DNA from: Arachis hypogaea
Taxonomy: Eukaryota; Streptophyta; Magnoliopsida; Fabales; Fabaceae
Assembly: GCF_003086295.3 (NCBI RefSeq)
Contig: NW_027255458.1
Location: 1 to 64,000, forward strand
Direction of reading: 5' to 3'
DNA length: 64,000 nucleotides
Positions 53,104 to 64,000 of this stretch are shown here, piece after piece (positions within the stretch are counted from its first letter, which is position 1; each line of letters begins with the position of its first letter). Under the pieces are notes generated by a model, which was not told the origin of the DNA, searched no databases, and saw only the letters and a list, made by a program, of their open reading frames with translations. A program made the translations under genes and the position numbers.

Positions 53104-54777
53104 TAAAGTATTTTCTCTAAGGTTTTTTTTTGGGTTTTTTAGGATTTTCTAGGCTCTTTATGGGTTTTTAGGGTTTTCTAGGGTTTTATGGGCTTAGGGT
53201 TTTAGGGGGTTTTTTGGTTTTCTAGAATTTTTTAGGGTTTTTGGATATTTTGGGTGTTTAGGGGTTTTTTGTGTTTTTTAGGGTTTTTAGGGGGTTTTTA
53301 GGGCTTTGTAGGATTTTTCAGGATTTTTTAGTGTCTTCTAGGGTTTTTAGGAGTTTCTTGCATTTTTTAGAGTTTTTTAGGATTTTTTTGGGTTGTTTAG
53401 GGTTTAGAGTTTTTTCGGGTTTTTTATGGTTTTCTCGGATTTTTGCATTTTCTAGTGTTTTTAGGGTTTTCTAGGATTTTTATAATATTTTAGGATTTTC
53501 TAAGATTTTTACGGTTTTTTAGGATTATCTAGGATTTTCTGGGGCTTTTAAGGGTTTTAGGGTTTTCTAAGCTTTTTTTTGGGTTTTCTAGAGTTTTTAG
53601 GGTGTTTTTTTGGAATTTTCTAGGGTCTTTAGGTTCTTTTAGGTTTTCTAGGATTTTTTTACAGGATTCTAGGATTTTAGGGATTTTAGGGTTTTTTAGG
53701 GTTTTAAGGGTTTTTTAGGACTTTCTAGAATTTTTTAGGATTTCTAGTGTTTCTATGGTTTTTTAGATTTTTCTAATGTTTTTAGGGTTTTTAGTGGGTT
53801 TTCTATGGTTTTCAGGAGTTTTTAGATTTTCTGAGATTTTTAGGATATTTTAGGTTTTCTATGATTTCTAGGATTCTTTAGTATTTTCTAAAAATCTAAA
53901 AAACCTGAAAACCCTTAAAAACCTTAAGAACCCTAGAAAATTCTAAAAAATCCTAAAACCATAGAAAATCCTAAAAATTCTAAAAACCATTGAGAACCCT
54001 AAAATACTCTAAAAACACCTGAAAACCCTAAAAATCTAGAAAATCCTAAAAATCCTAGAAAACACTAAAAAAAGACTAAGAAATCCTAGAAATCCCTAAA
54101 AACCTATAACACCTAAAACCATAAAAAACGATAGAAAACCTAAAAAGACCTAAAACTTTAAATAACATAGAAAACCCTAAAAACCCTATCAAACACTAAA
54201 AAACACTAGAAAATCTTAAAAATTTCTAAAACCATAGAAAACCCTTAAAAACTCTAAAAACCCTAGAAAATTCTAAAAACTCTAGAAAACCCTAGAAAAC
54301 CTAAGTAACCCCTAAAAACTCTAAAAATCCTAAAAATCCGTAAAATTCCCTAGAGAATCCTAAAAATCCTTAGAAAAACCCCTAAAATACCTAAAAACAC
54401 ATAAAAAACCCTAAAACCCTAAAAAAACCCTAGAAAACCCTAAAACCCTTATAAATCACCTAAAAACCCTAAAATATACTAGAAATCCTACAAAAACCCT
54501 AAAAACACTAGAAAACCCAAAAAAATACTAGAAACCCTAGAAAACCATAAAAACACTAAAAACCCTAAAATATCCTAAAAACCCTAAAAAAATCCTAAAA
54601 ACTCTTGAAAACCCTAAAAAATCCTAGAAAGCCCTAAAAAACATTAAAAATCCTAATGACAATAAAAATGATAGAAAACCCTAAAAAAACCTAAAAACCC
54701 TAAAAAATAAAGAAAACCTTAAAAAATCCTAGAAAATCATGAAAAATTCTAAAAAAACCCTAGAAAACATAAAAAAA
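53104..54777. repeat. H2 D-like unit with deletions
   Basis: This is a 1674 bp unit. The G-rich arm lacks the usual TTTTTATGGTTTTTTATGG segment (jump near 53370-53385) but keeps GATTTTTACGG and the GGGGC block. It ends with the E-type hinge near 53882. The C-rich arm resembles the unit at 49667, including the rare CCCTAAAATATACTAG near 54467. Base losses increase after 54100, towards the gap. Confidence 0.8.
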
Positions 54778-55125
54778 TAAAGTATTTTCTCTAAGGTTTT
54801 TTTGGGTTTTTTAGGATTTTCTAGCTCTTTATGGTTTTTAGGTTTTCTAGGTTTTAAGGCTTTTAGGGTTTTTAGGGGTTTTTTGGTTTCTAGAATTTTT
54901 AGGTTTTTTATTTGGTGTTTAGGGTTTTTTGTTTTTTAGGGTTTTAGGGTTTGTAGATTTTCAGGTTTTTTAGTGTCTTCTAGGTTTTTAGGAGTTTCTT
55001 GCATTTCTAGAGTTTTTATGGATTTTTATTTTTTTTGGTTTTTTTTTTAGATTTTTTTGGTTTTTTAGGTTTAGGTTTTTTGGGTTTTTTTTGGTTTTTT
55101 TTTTTTTTATGGTTTTTAGGTTTTT
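54778..55125. repeat. H2 terminal partial G-rich arm at the gap edge
   Basis: It starts with a normal hinge (TAAAGTATTTTCTCTAAGG). From about 54830 it steadily loses bases, and from 55029 it becomes mostly T runs separated by GG before the N block. The collapse point in the repeat unit is the same as at the first gap. Confidence 0.8.
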
Positions 55126-56125
55126 NNNNNNNNNNNNNNNNNNNNNNNNNNNNNNNNNNNNNNNNNNNNNNNNNNNNNNNNNNNNNNNNNNNNNNNNNNN
55201 NNNNNNNNNNNNNNNNNNNNNNNNNNNNNNNNNNNNNNNNNNNNNNNNNNNNNNNNNNNNNNNNNNNNNNNNNNNNNNNNNNNNNNNNNNNNNNNNNNNN
55301 NNNNNNNNNNNNNNNNNNNNNNNNNNNNNNNNNNNNNNNNNNNNNNNNNNNNNNNNNNNNNNNNNNNNNNNNNNNNNNNNNNNNNNNNNNNNNNNNNNNN
55401 NNNNNNNNNNNNNNNNNNNNNNNNNNNNNNNNNNNNNNNNNNNNNNNNNNNNNNNNNNNNNNNNNNNNNNNNNNNNNNNNNNNNNNNNNNNNNNNNNNNN
55501 NNNNNNNNNNNNNNNNNNNNNNNNNNNNNNNNNNNNNNNNNNNNNNNNNNNNNNNNNNNNNNNNNNNNNNNNNNNNNNNNNNNNNNNNNNNNNNNNNNNN
55601 NNNNNNNNNNNNNNNNNNNNNNNNNNNNNNNNNNNNNNNNNNNNNNNNNNNNNNNNNNNNNNNNNNNNNNNNNNNNNNNNNNNNNNNNNNNNNNNNNNNN
55701 NNNNNNNNNNNNNNNNNNNNNNNNNNNNNNNNNNNNNNNNNNNNNNNNNNNNNNNNNNNNNNNNNNNNNNNNNNNNNNNNNNNNNNNNNNNNNNNNNNNN
55801 NNNNNNNNNNNNNNNNNNNNNNNNNNNNNNNNNNNNNNNNNNNNNNNNNNNNNNNNNNNNNNNNNNNNNNNNNNNNNNNNNNNNNNNNNNNNNNNNNNNN
55901 NNNNNNNNNNNNNNNNNNNNNNNNNNNNNNNNNNNNNNNNNNNNNNNNNNNNNNNNNNNNNNNNNNNNNNNNNNNNNNNNNNNNNNNNNNNNNNNNNNNN
56001 NNNNNNNNNNNNNNNNNNNNNNNNNNNNNNNNNNNNNNNNNNNNNNNNNNNNNNNNNNNNNNNNNNNNNNNNNNNNNNNNNNNNNNNNNNNNNNNNNNNN
56101 NNNNNNNNNNNNNNNNNNNNNNNNN
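55126..56125. other. Assembly gap (1000 N) between H2 and the 187-bp satellite
   Basis: Exactly 1000 N, a fixed-length placeholder. Left of it is telomere-like H2 sequence and right of it a different satellite. The gap removes the junction, so the true distance, order and orientation of the two families are unproven. Any long open frame called across it consists of N and is meaningless. Confidence 0.98.
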
Positions 56126-56849
56126 ACAACCTTAATCGGGTGAGGAGTACACGATTAAAATATTTTACTCCCATTAAATTCGAAAACCTAATTTACGTGA
56201 GTTCTAGTGTAGGATACACCCTCCAATTTAAAGAGCGATGAGTGTGCTCTCCAGACTTGTGGTATTTTTCTTTACTCGAAAAAATTTTGCATGGACTCCG
56301 GAGCTAAACACAACCTTAATCGGGGTGAGGAGTACACGATTAAAATATATTTTACTCCCATTAAATTCGAAAACCCTAATTTACATGAGTTCTAGTGTAG
56401 GATACACCCTCCAATTTAAAGAGCGATGAGTGTGCTCTCCAGACTTGTGGTATTTTTTCCTCGAAAATGAATTTTGCATGGACTCCGGAGCTAACACAAC
56501 CTTAATCGGGTGAGGAGTACACGATTAAAATATATTTTACTCCCATTAAATTCGAAAACCCTAATTTACGTGAGTTCTAGTGTAGGATACACCCTCCAAT
56601 TTAAAGAGCGATGAGTGTGCTCTCCAGACTTGTGGTATTTTTCTTTCCTAAAATGAATTTTGCATGGACTCCGGAGCTAAACACAACCTTAATCGGGTGA
56701 GGAGTACACGATTAAAATATTTTACTCCATTAAATTCGAAAACCTAATTTACGTGAGTTCTAGTGTAGGATACACCCTCCAATTTAAAGAGCGATGAGTG
56801 TGCTCTCCAGACTTGTGGTATTTTTCTTTACTCAAAAATGAATTTGCAT

Positions 56850-58690
56850 GGACTCCTGGAGCTAAACAAACCTTAACGAGTGAGGAGTACACGATTAAAA
56901 TTTTTCTACCCCATAATTAAAAACCCTAATTTACATGAGTTCTAGTGTAGGAACCCTCCAATTTAAACGAGAGTGTGCTCCAAACTTGTGGTATTTTTCT
57001 TTTTTCTCAAAATAATTTTGGCATGGACTCCGAGCTAAACACAACCTTAATCGTGAGAGTCCGATTAAAATATTTTCTCCATAATTCGAAAACCTTAATT
57101 TACTGAGTTCTAGTGTAGGATAACCTCCAATAAAAGATGAGTCTCTCCAGTGTGTTTTTTCTTTCAAAAATTGAATTTATGACTCGAGCTAAACAACGAA
57201 CGGGAGGAAACGATAAATATATTTACTCCATTAAATCAAAACTATACTAGTTTAGTGAGGATACACCCTCCAATTTAAGACGATGGTGCTCTCACTTGTG
57301 GATTCTTTTAAAAAATTGCAGGATCCGGCTAAACACAACTTAATCGGGGTAGGAAGTAAACGATTAAAATATGTTTACTCCCATTAAATTTCGAAAACCC
57401 TAATTTACATGAGTTCTAGTGTAGGATAACAACCTCCACTTTAAAAGAGCGATGAGTTGCTCTCCAACTTGTGGTATTTTCTTTCCTCAAAATAATTTTG
57501 CATGGACTCCGGAGCTAAACAAACCTTAATCGGGGTGAGGAGTACACGATTAAAATATTTTACCCCATTAATTCGAAAACCTAATTTACTGAGTTCTAGG
57601 TAGGATAACCCCCATTAAAGAGCGATGAGTGTGCTCCCAGACTTTGGTATTTTCTTTCTGAAATAATTTTGATGGACTCGGAGCTAAACAAACCTTAATC
57701 GTGGTGAGGAGTACACGATTAAAATTTATTTTACTCCCATCAAATTCGAAAACCCTAATTTACTGAGTTCTAGTGTAGGATACACCTCCAATTTAAAGAG
57801 CGATGAGTGTGCTCTCCAGACTTGTGGTATTTTCTTTCCTCGAAATGAATTTTGCATGGACTCCGGAGCTAAACACAACCTTAATCGCGTGAGGAGTACA
57901 CGATTAAAATATTTTACTCCCATAAATTCGAAAACCTAATTTACATGATTCTAGTGTAGGATACACCCTCCAATTAAAGAGGATGAGTGTGCTCTCCAGA
58001 TTGGTATTTCTTATCGAAATGAATTTTGCATGGACTCCGAGCAAACAACCTTAATCGGGTGAGGAGTACACGATTAAAATATATTTTACTCCCATTAAAT
58101 TCGAAAACCCTAATTTACATGAGTTCTAGTGTAGGGATACACCCTCCAATTTAAAGAGCGATGAGTGTGCTCTCCAGACTTGTGGTATTTTTCTTTCCTA
58201 AAATGAATTTTGCATGGACTCGAGCTAAACAACCTTAATCGGGTGAGGAGTACACGATTAAAATATTTTACCCATAAATTCGAAACCTAATTACATGAGT
58301 TCTAGTGTAGGATACACCCTCCAATTTAAAAGCGATGAGTGTGCTCTCCAGACTTGTGGTATTTTCTTTCCTGAAAATAAATTTTGCATGGACTCCGAGC
58401 TAAACAACCTTAATCGGGTGAGGAGTACACGATAAAATATATTTTACTCCCATTAAATTCGAAAACCTAATTTACATGATCTAGTGTAGGATACACCTCC
58501 AATTAAAGAGCGATGAGTGTGCTCTCGACTTGTGGTATTTTCTTTCTCGAAATATTTTGCATGGACTCCGAGCTAAACACAACTTAATCGGGGTGAGGAG
58601 TACACGATTAAAATATATTTTACTCCCATTAATTCGAAAACCCAATTTACATGGTTCTAGTGTAGGATACACCCTCCAATTAAAGAGCGA
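56850..58690 (+). repeat. Degenerate or poorly resolved patch of the 187-bp satellite
   Basis: Marker spacing drops to about 175, 168, 146, 169, 173 and 178 bp between 56794 and 57803 and stays at 174-180 until 58690, after which it is 187. Losses are scattered single bases, not block deletions (for example ATTTACTGAGTTC for ATTTACATGAGTTC), and are worst near 57150-57310. The pattern suits under-corrected consensus better than ordinary divergence, although ageing of array-edge monomers cannot be excluded. Confidence 0.75.
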
Positions 58691-59250
58691 TGAGTGTGCT
58701 CTCCAGACTTGTGGTATTTTTCTTTCCTGAAATAATTTTGCATGGACTCCGGAGCTAAACACAACCTTAATCGAGGTGAGGAGTACACGATTAAAATATA
58801 TTTTACTCCCATTAAATTCGAAAACCCTAATTTACATGAGTTCTAGTGTAGGATACACCCTCCAATTTAAAGAGCGATGAGTGTGCTCTCCAGACTTGTG
58901 GTATTTTTCTTTCTCAAAATGAATTTTGCATGGACTCCGGAGCTAAACACAACCTTAATCGGGGTGAGGAGTACACGATTAAAATATATTTTACTCCCAT
59001 TAAATTCGAAAACCCTAATTTACATGAGTTCTAGTGTAGGATACACCCTCCAATTAAAGAGCGATGAGTGTGCTCTCCAGACTTGTGGTATTTTTCTTCC
59101 TCGAAATGAATTTTGCATGGACTCCGGAGCTAAACAAACCTTAATCGGGGTGAGGAGTACACGATTAAAATATATTTTACTCCCATTAAATTCGAAAACC
59201 CTAATTTACATGAGTTCTAGTGTAGGATACACCCTCCAATTTAAAGAGCG

Positions 59251-59437
59251 ATGAGTGTGCTCTCCAGACTTGTGGTATTTTTCTTTCCTGAAAATAATTT
59301 TGCATGGACTCCGGAGCTAAACACAACCTTAATCGGGGTGAGGAGTACACGATTAAAATATATTTTACTCCCATTAAATTCGAAAACCCTAATTTACATG
59401 AGTTCTAGTGTAGGATACACCCTCCAATTAAAGAGCG
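59251..59437 (+). repeat. Representative 187-bp satellite monomer with dyads and telo-box
   Basis: Within this clean monomer I see: AGAGC (from 59245) paired with GCTCT (59259-59263) across a 9-base loop; the palindrome CTCCGGAG at 59309-59316; GGAGTA (59342-59347) against TACTCC (59366-59371) flanking the perfect 12-bp palindrome AAAATATATTTT (59355-59366); AAACCCTAA at 59384-59392; and GTGTA-GGA-TACAC at 59408-59420. A variant two or more bases longer occurs (189 bp, e.g. 62768 to 62957 and 63515 to 63704), mainly through CCTCGAAAATGAATTTTG or AATTTAAAG in place of AATTAAAG. Confidence 0.88.
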
Positions 59438-62400
59438 ATGAGTGTGCTCTCAGACTTGTGTATTTCTTTCTCGAAAATGAATTTGCATGGACTCCGAGCT
59501 AAACACAACCTTATGGGTGAGGAGTACACGATTAAAATTATTTACCCATAAATTCGAAAACCCTAATTTACTGAGTTCTAGTGTAGGATACACCTCCAAT
59601 TAAAGAGCGATGAGTGTGCTCTCCAGACTTGTGGTATTTTTTTTTCCTCGAAAATGAATTTTGCATGGACTCCGGAGCTAAACACAACCTTAATCGGGTG
59701 AGGAGTACACGATTAAAATATATTTTACTCCATTAAATTCGAAAACCCTAATTTACATGAGTTCTAGTGTAGGATACACCCTCCAATTAAAGAGCGATGA
59801 GTGTGCTCTCCAGACTTGTGGTATTTTTCTTTCCTCGAAAATGAATTTTGCATGGACTCCGGAGCTAAACACAACCTTAATCGGGTGAGGAGTACACGAT
59901 TAAAATATATTTACTCCATTAAATTCGAAAACCCTAATTTACATGAGTTCTAGTGTAGGATACACCCTCCAATTTAAAGAGCGATGAGTGTGCTCTCCAG
60001 ACTTGTGGTATTTTTCTTTCCTCGAAAATAAATTTTGCATGGACTCCGGAGCTAAACACAACCTTAATCGGGGTGAGGAGTACACGATTAAAATATATTT
60101 TACTCCCATTAAATTCGAAAACCCTAATTTACATGAGTTCTAGTGTAGGATACACCTCCAATTAAAGAGCGATGAGTGTGCTCTCAGACTTGTGGTATTT
60201 TTCTTTCCTCGAAAATGAATTTTGCATGGACTCCGGAGCTAAACACAACCTTAATCGGGGTGAGGAGTACACGATTAAAATATATTTTACTCCCATTAAA
60301 TTCGAAAACCCTAATTTACATGAGTTCTAGTGTAGGATACACCTCCAATTAAAGAGCGATGAGTGTGCTCTCCAGACTTGTGGTATTTTTCTTTCTCGAA
60401 AATGAATTTTGCATGGACTCCGGAGCTAAACACAACCTTAATCGGGTGAGGAGTACACGATTAAAATATATTTTACTCCCATTAAATTCGAAAACCCTAA
60501 TTTACATGAGTTCTAGTGTAGGATACACCCTCCAATTTAAAGAGCGATGAGTGTGCTCTCCAGATTGTGGTATTTTTCTTTCCTGAAAATAATTTTGCAT
60601 GGACTCCGGAGCTAAACACAACCTTAATCGGGGTGAGGAGTACACGATTAAAATATATTTTACTCCCATTAAATTCGAAAACCCTAATTTACATGAGTTC
60701 TAGTGTAGGATACACCCTCCAATTTAAAGAGCGATGAGTGTGCTCTCCAGACTTGTGGTATTTTTCTTTCCTGAAAATAATTTTGCATGGACTCCGGAGC
60801 TAAACACAACCTTAATCGGGGTGAGGAGTACACGATTAAAATATATTTTACTCCCATTAAATTCGAAAACCCTAATTTACATGAGTTCTAGTGTAGGATA
60901 CACCTCCAATTAAAGAGCGATGAGTGTGCTCTCCAGACTTGTGGTATTTTTTCTTTCCTGAAATGAATTTTGCATGGACTCCGGAGCTAAACACAACCTT
61001 AATCGGGTGAGGAGTACACGATTAAAATATATTTTACTCCCATTAAATTCGAAAACCCTAATTTACACGAGTTCTAGTGTAGGATACACCCTCCAATTTA
61101 AAGAGCGATGAGTGTGCTCTCCAGACTTGTGGTATTTTTCTTTCCTGAAAATGAATTTTGCATGGACTCCGGAGCTAAACACAACCTTAATCGGGGTGAG
61201 GAGTACACGATTAAAATATTTTTACTCCCATTAAATTCGAAAACCCTAATTTACATGAGTTCTAGTGTAGATACACCTCCAATTTAAAGAGCGATGAGTG
61301 TGCTCTCCAGACTTGTGGTATTTTCTTTCTCGAAAATGAATTTGCATGGACTCCGGAGCTAAACACAACCTTAATCGGGTGAGGAGTACACGATTAAAAT
61401 ATATTTTACTCCCATTAAATTCGAAAACCTAATTTACATGAGTTCTAGTGTAGGATACACCCTCCAATTTAAAGAGCGATGAGTGTGCTCTCCAGACTTG
61501 TGGTATTTTCTTTCTCGAAAATGAATTTTGCATGGACTCCGGAGCTAAACACAACCTTAATCGGGTGAGGAGTACACGATTAAAATATATTTTACTCCAT
61601 TAAATTCGAAAACCTAATTTACATGGTTCTAGTGTAGGATACACCCTCCAATTTAAAGAGCGATGAGTGTGCTCTCCAGACTTGTGGTATTTTCTTCCTC
61701 GAAAATGAATTTTGCATGGACTCCGGAGCTAAACACAACTTAATCGGGGTGAGGAGTACACGATTAAAATATATTTTACTCCCATTAAATTCGAAAACCC
61801 TAATTTACATGAGTCTAGTGTAGGATACACCCCAATTTAAAGAGCGATGAGTGTGCTTCCAGACTTGTGTATTTTTCTTTCCTGAAATAATTTTGCATGG
61901 ACTCCGGAGCTAAACACAACCTTAATCGGGTGAGGAGTACACGATTAAAATATATTTTACTCCCATTAAATTCGAAAACCCTAATTTACATGAGTTCTAG
62001 TGTAGGATACACCCTCCAATTAAAGAGCGATAGTGTGCTCCCAGACTTGTGGTATTTTTCTTTCCTCAAAATAATTTTGCATGGACTCCGGAGCTAAACA
62101 CAACCTTAATCGGTGAGAGTACACGATTAAATATATTTTACTCCCATTAAATTCGAAAACCCTAATTACATGAGTTCTAGTGTAGGATACACCCTCCAAT
62201 TTAAAGAGCGATGAGTGTGCTCTCCAGACTTGTGGTATTTTTCTTTCCTAAAATAATTTTGCATGGACTCCGGAGCTAAACACAACCTTAATCGGGTGAG
62301 GAGTACACGATTAAAATATTTTTACTCCCATTAAATTCGAAAACCCTAATTTACATGAGTTCTAGTGTAGGATACACCCTCCAATTTAAAGAGCGATGAG

Positions 62401-64000
62401 TGTGCTCTCCAGACTTGTGGTATTTTTCTTTCCTCGAAAATAATTTTGCATGGACTCCGGAGCTAAACACAACCTTAATCGGGTGAGGAGTACACGATTA
62501 AAATATATTTTACTCCCATTAAATTCGAAAACCTAATTTACATGAGTTCTAGTGTAGGATACACCCTCCAATTTAAAGAGCGATGAGTGTGCTCTCCAGA
62601 CTTGTGGTATTTTTCTTTCCTTTAAATGAATTTTGCATGGACTCCGAGCTAAACAACCTTAATCGGGTGAGGAGTACAGCGATTAAAATATATTTTACTC
62701 CCATTAAATTCGAAAACCTAATTTACATGAGTTCTAGTGTAGGATACACCCTCCAATTTAAAGAGCGATGAGTGTGCTCTCCAGACTTGTGGTATTTTTC
62801 TTTACTCGAAAATGAATTTTGCATGGACTCCGGAGCTAAACACAACCTTAATCGGGTGAGGAGTACACGATTAAAATATATTTTACTCCCATTAAATTCG
62901 AAAACCCTAATTTACATGAGTTCTAGTGTAGGATACACCCTCCAATTTAAAGAGCGATGAGTGTGCTCTCCAGACTTGTGGTATTTTTCTTTCCTTTGAA
63001 AATAAATTTTGCATGGACTCCGGAGCTAAACACAACCTTAATCGGGTAGGAGTACACGATTAAAATATATTTTACTCCCATTAAATTCGAAAACCCTAAT
63101 TTACATGAGTTCTAGTGTAGGATACACCTCCATTTAAAGAGCATGAGTGTGCTCTCCAGACTTGTGGTATTTTTCTTTCTCGAAAATAATTTTGCATGGA
63201 CTCCGGAGCTAAACACAACCTTAATCGGGTGAGGAGTACACGATTAAAATATATTTTACTCCCATTAAATTCGAAACCCTAATTTACATGAGTTCTAGTG
63301 TAGGATACACCCTCCAATTTAAAGAGCGATGAGTGTGCTTCCAGACTTGTGGTATTTTTCTTCCTTGAAATAAATTTTGCATGGACTCCGGAGCTAAACA
63401 CAACCTTAATCGAGGTGAGGAGTACACGATTAAAATATATTTTACTCCCATTAAATTCGAAAACCCTAATTTACATGAGTTCTAGTGTAGGATACACCCT
63501 CCAATTAAAGAGCGATGAGTGTGCTCTCCAGACTTGTGGTATTTTTCTTTCCTCGAAAATGAATTTTGCATGGACTCCGGAGCTAAACACAACCTTAATC
63601 GGGTGAGGAGTACACGATTAAAATATATTTTACTCCCATTAAATTCGAAAACCCTAATTTACATGAGTTCTAGTGTAGGATACACCCTCCAATTTAAAGA
63701 GCGATGAGTGTGCTCTCCAGACTTGTGGTATTTTTCTTTCCTCAAAATGAATTTTGCATGGACTCCGGAGCTAAACACAACCTTAATCGGGTGAGGAGTA
63801 CACGATTAAAATATATTTTACTCCCATTAAATTCGAAAACCCTAATTTACATGAGTTCTAGTGTAGGATACACCCTCAATTTAAAGAGCGATGAGTGTGC
63901 TCTCCAGACTTGTGGTATTTTTCTTTCCTCGAAATGAATTTTGCATGGACTCCGAGCTAAACATAACTTAATCGGGTGAGGAGTACACGATTAAAATATA

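Larger units (their letters stand above)
56126..64000 (+). repeat. ~187-bp satellite array (about 42 monomers, head-to-tail)
   Basis: Using GCGATGAGTGTGCTCTCC as phase marker, its ATG falls at 56238, 56426, 56611 and 56794, then irregularly, then 58877, 59064, 59251 and 59438 and on to 63891. That is 43 markers with modal spacing 185-189 bp (mean ~182 because of shortened copies). All monomers share one orientation and copies are highly similar. Each holds GCATGGACTCCGGAGC, AACCTTAATCGGGGTGAGG, AGTACACGATTAAAATAT, a telo-box-like AAACCCTAA and GTGTAGGATACACCC. No regular higher-order period is obvious. Monomer length near nucleosome-repeat size is typical of plant centromeric or subtelomeric satellites (family knowledge); the assignment here is inference. 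The array runs off the right edge. Confidence 0.95.

Noticed and set aside
53271..53474. 67-codon open frame in the H2 G-rich arm
   Set aside because: Low-complexity repeat translation, not conserved in frame among other H2 units.
55035..56174. Long open frames of ~350 codons on both strands
   Set aside because: They consist almost wholly of N from the 1000-base gap.
56931..58762. Minus-strand open frames of 65-93 codons in the satellite
   Set aside because: Shadows of the same repeat; they vary with random base losses and resemble no protein I know.
59355..59366. TATA-like promoter at AAAATATATTTT
   Set aside because: It recurs in every monomer with no associated gene; described as a palindrome only.
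59379..59391. tRNA B-box or 5S rRNA-like internal promoter (ATTCGAAAACCC)
   Set aside because: It resembles GGTTCGANTCC only partly, no A box or cloverleaf is present, and no 5S signature was seen.
59311..59400. CENP-B box in the satellite
   Set aside because: Neither TTCGAAAACCC nor the AATCGGGG region meets the required TTCGNNNNANNCGGG spacing: each half lacks the other.
58877..59502. Repeated 62-125 codon open frames starting MSVLSRLVVFF in satellite monomers
   Set aside because: When a monomer is 189 bp (a multiple of three) the frame persists by arithmetic. Single-base indels break it in most copies, the stop and next start overlap as ATGA, and frames on both strands are equally open. 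No evidence of coding.
56126..64000. CRISPR array
   Set aside because: The 187-bp units are repeated along their whole length with no distinct spacers, and the context is eukaryotic.

Overview
This window holds no gene that I can support. It is a gene-free, satellite-type heterochromatic stretch of a eukaryotic chromosome, most likely from a land plant. The plant inference rests on the building block of the first 55 kb, a degenerate version of the plant-type telomere repeat (CCCTAAA / TTTAGGG). A short run of exact CCCTAAA heptamers survives near 10412-10430. The usual unit is 9-10 bp (for example AAAAACCCTA or GAAAACCCTA), not 7 bp. I do not recognise the species, and the long satellite at the right end matches no family I can name.

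Layout. (1) 1-22855: array H1, a telomere-like array with a ~3.47 kb higher-order repeat made of three ~1.05-1.33 kb subunits (A, B, C). Each subunit has a G-rich (TTTTAGGG-direction) arm of ~285-380 bp followed by a C-rich (CCCTAAAA-direction) arm of ~720-950 bp, so the telomere-like strand flips twice per subunit. (2) 22856-55125: array H2, a related telomere-like array in which long (D, ~1.75-1.79 kb) and short (E, ~1.57-1.61 kb) units alternate from 29129 to about 49666, giving a ~3.33-3.40 kb dimer. The flanks (23-28 kb and 49.7-55.1 kb) are D-like units without regular alternation. H2 lies inverted relative to H1: the hinge CCTTAGAGAAAACACTTTA of H1 appears in H2 as its reverse complement with one base changed, and colinear similarity extends for hundreds of bases beyond it. 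The array therefore changes orientation at about 22855. (3) 56126-64000: about 42 head-to-tail monomers of a ~187 bp satellite, all in one orientation, each carrying one telo-box-like AAACCCTAA and several short dyad symmetries. Two 1000-base runs of N (28074-29073 and 55126-56125) are assembly gaps. The second lies exactly between the telomere-like arrays and the satellite, so their adjacency is a scaffolding claim, not something read through.

Quality matters here. Patches with missing homopolymer bases surround both gaps and occur elsewhere (about 1.68-2.28, 47.6-48.1 and 56.85-57.75 kb). A 104-base T run at 47898-48001 lies inside a ~330 bp local duplication. Three collapses (28.03, 47.9 and 55.03 kb) fall at nearly the same place in the H2 unit. 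Structure at the level of units and hinges is repeated many times and is robust; single-base indels are not.

The most interesting content is a nested architecture: telomere-like decamers, then alternating-strand arms, then ~1-1.8 kb subunits, then ~3.4 kb higher-order repeats, then an array-scale inversion, with a telo-box-bearing satellite apparently next door. A pericentromeric, centromeric or subtelomeric domain would fit; the sequence alone does not say which.
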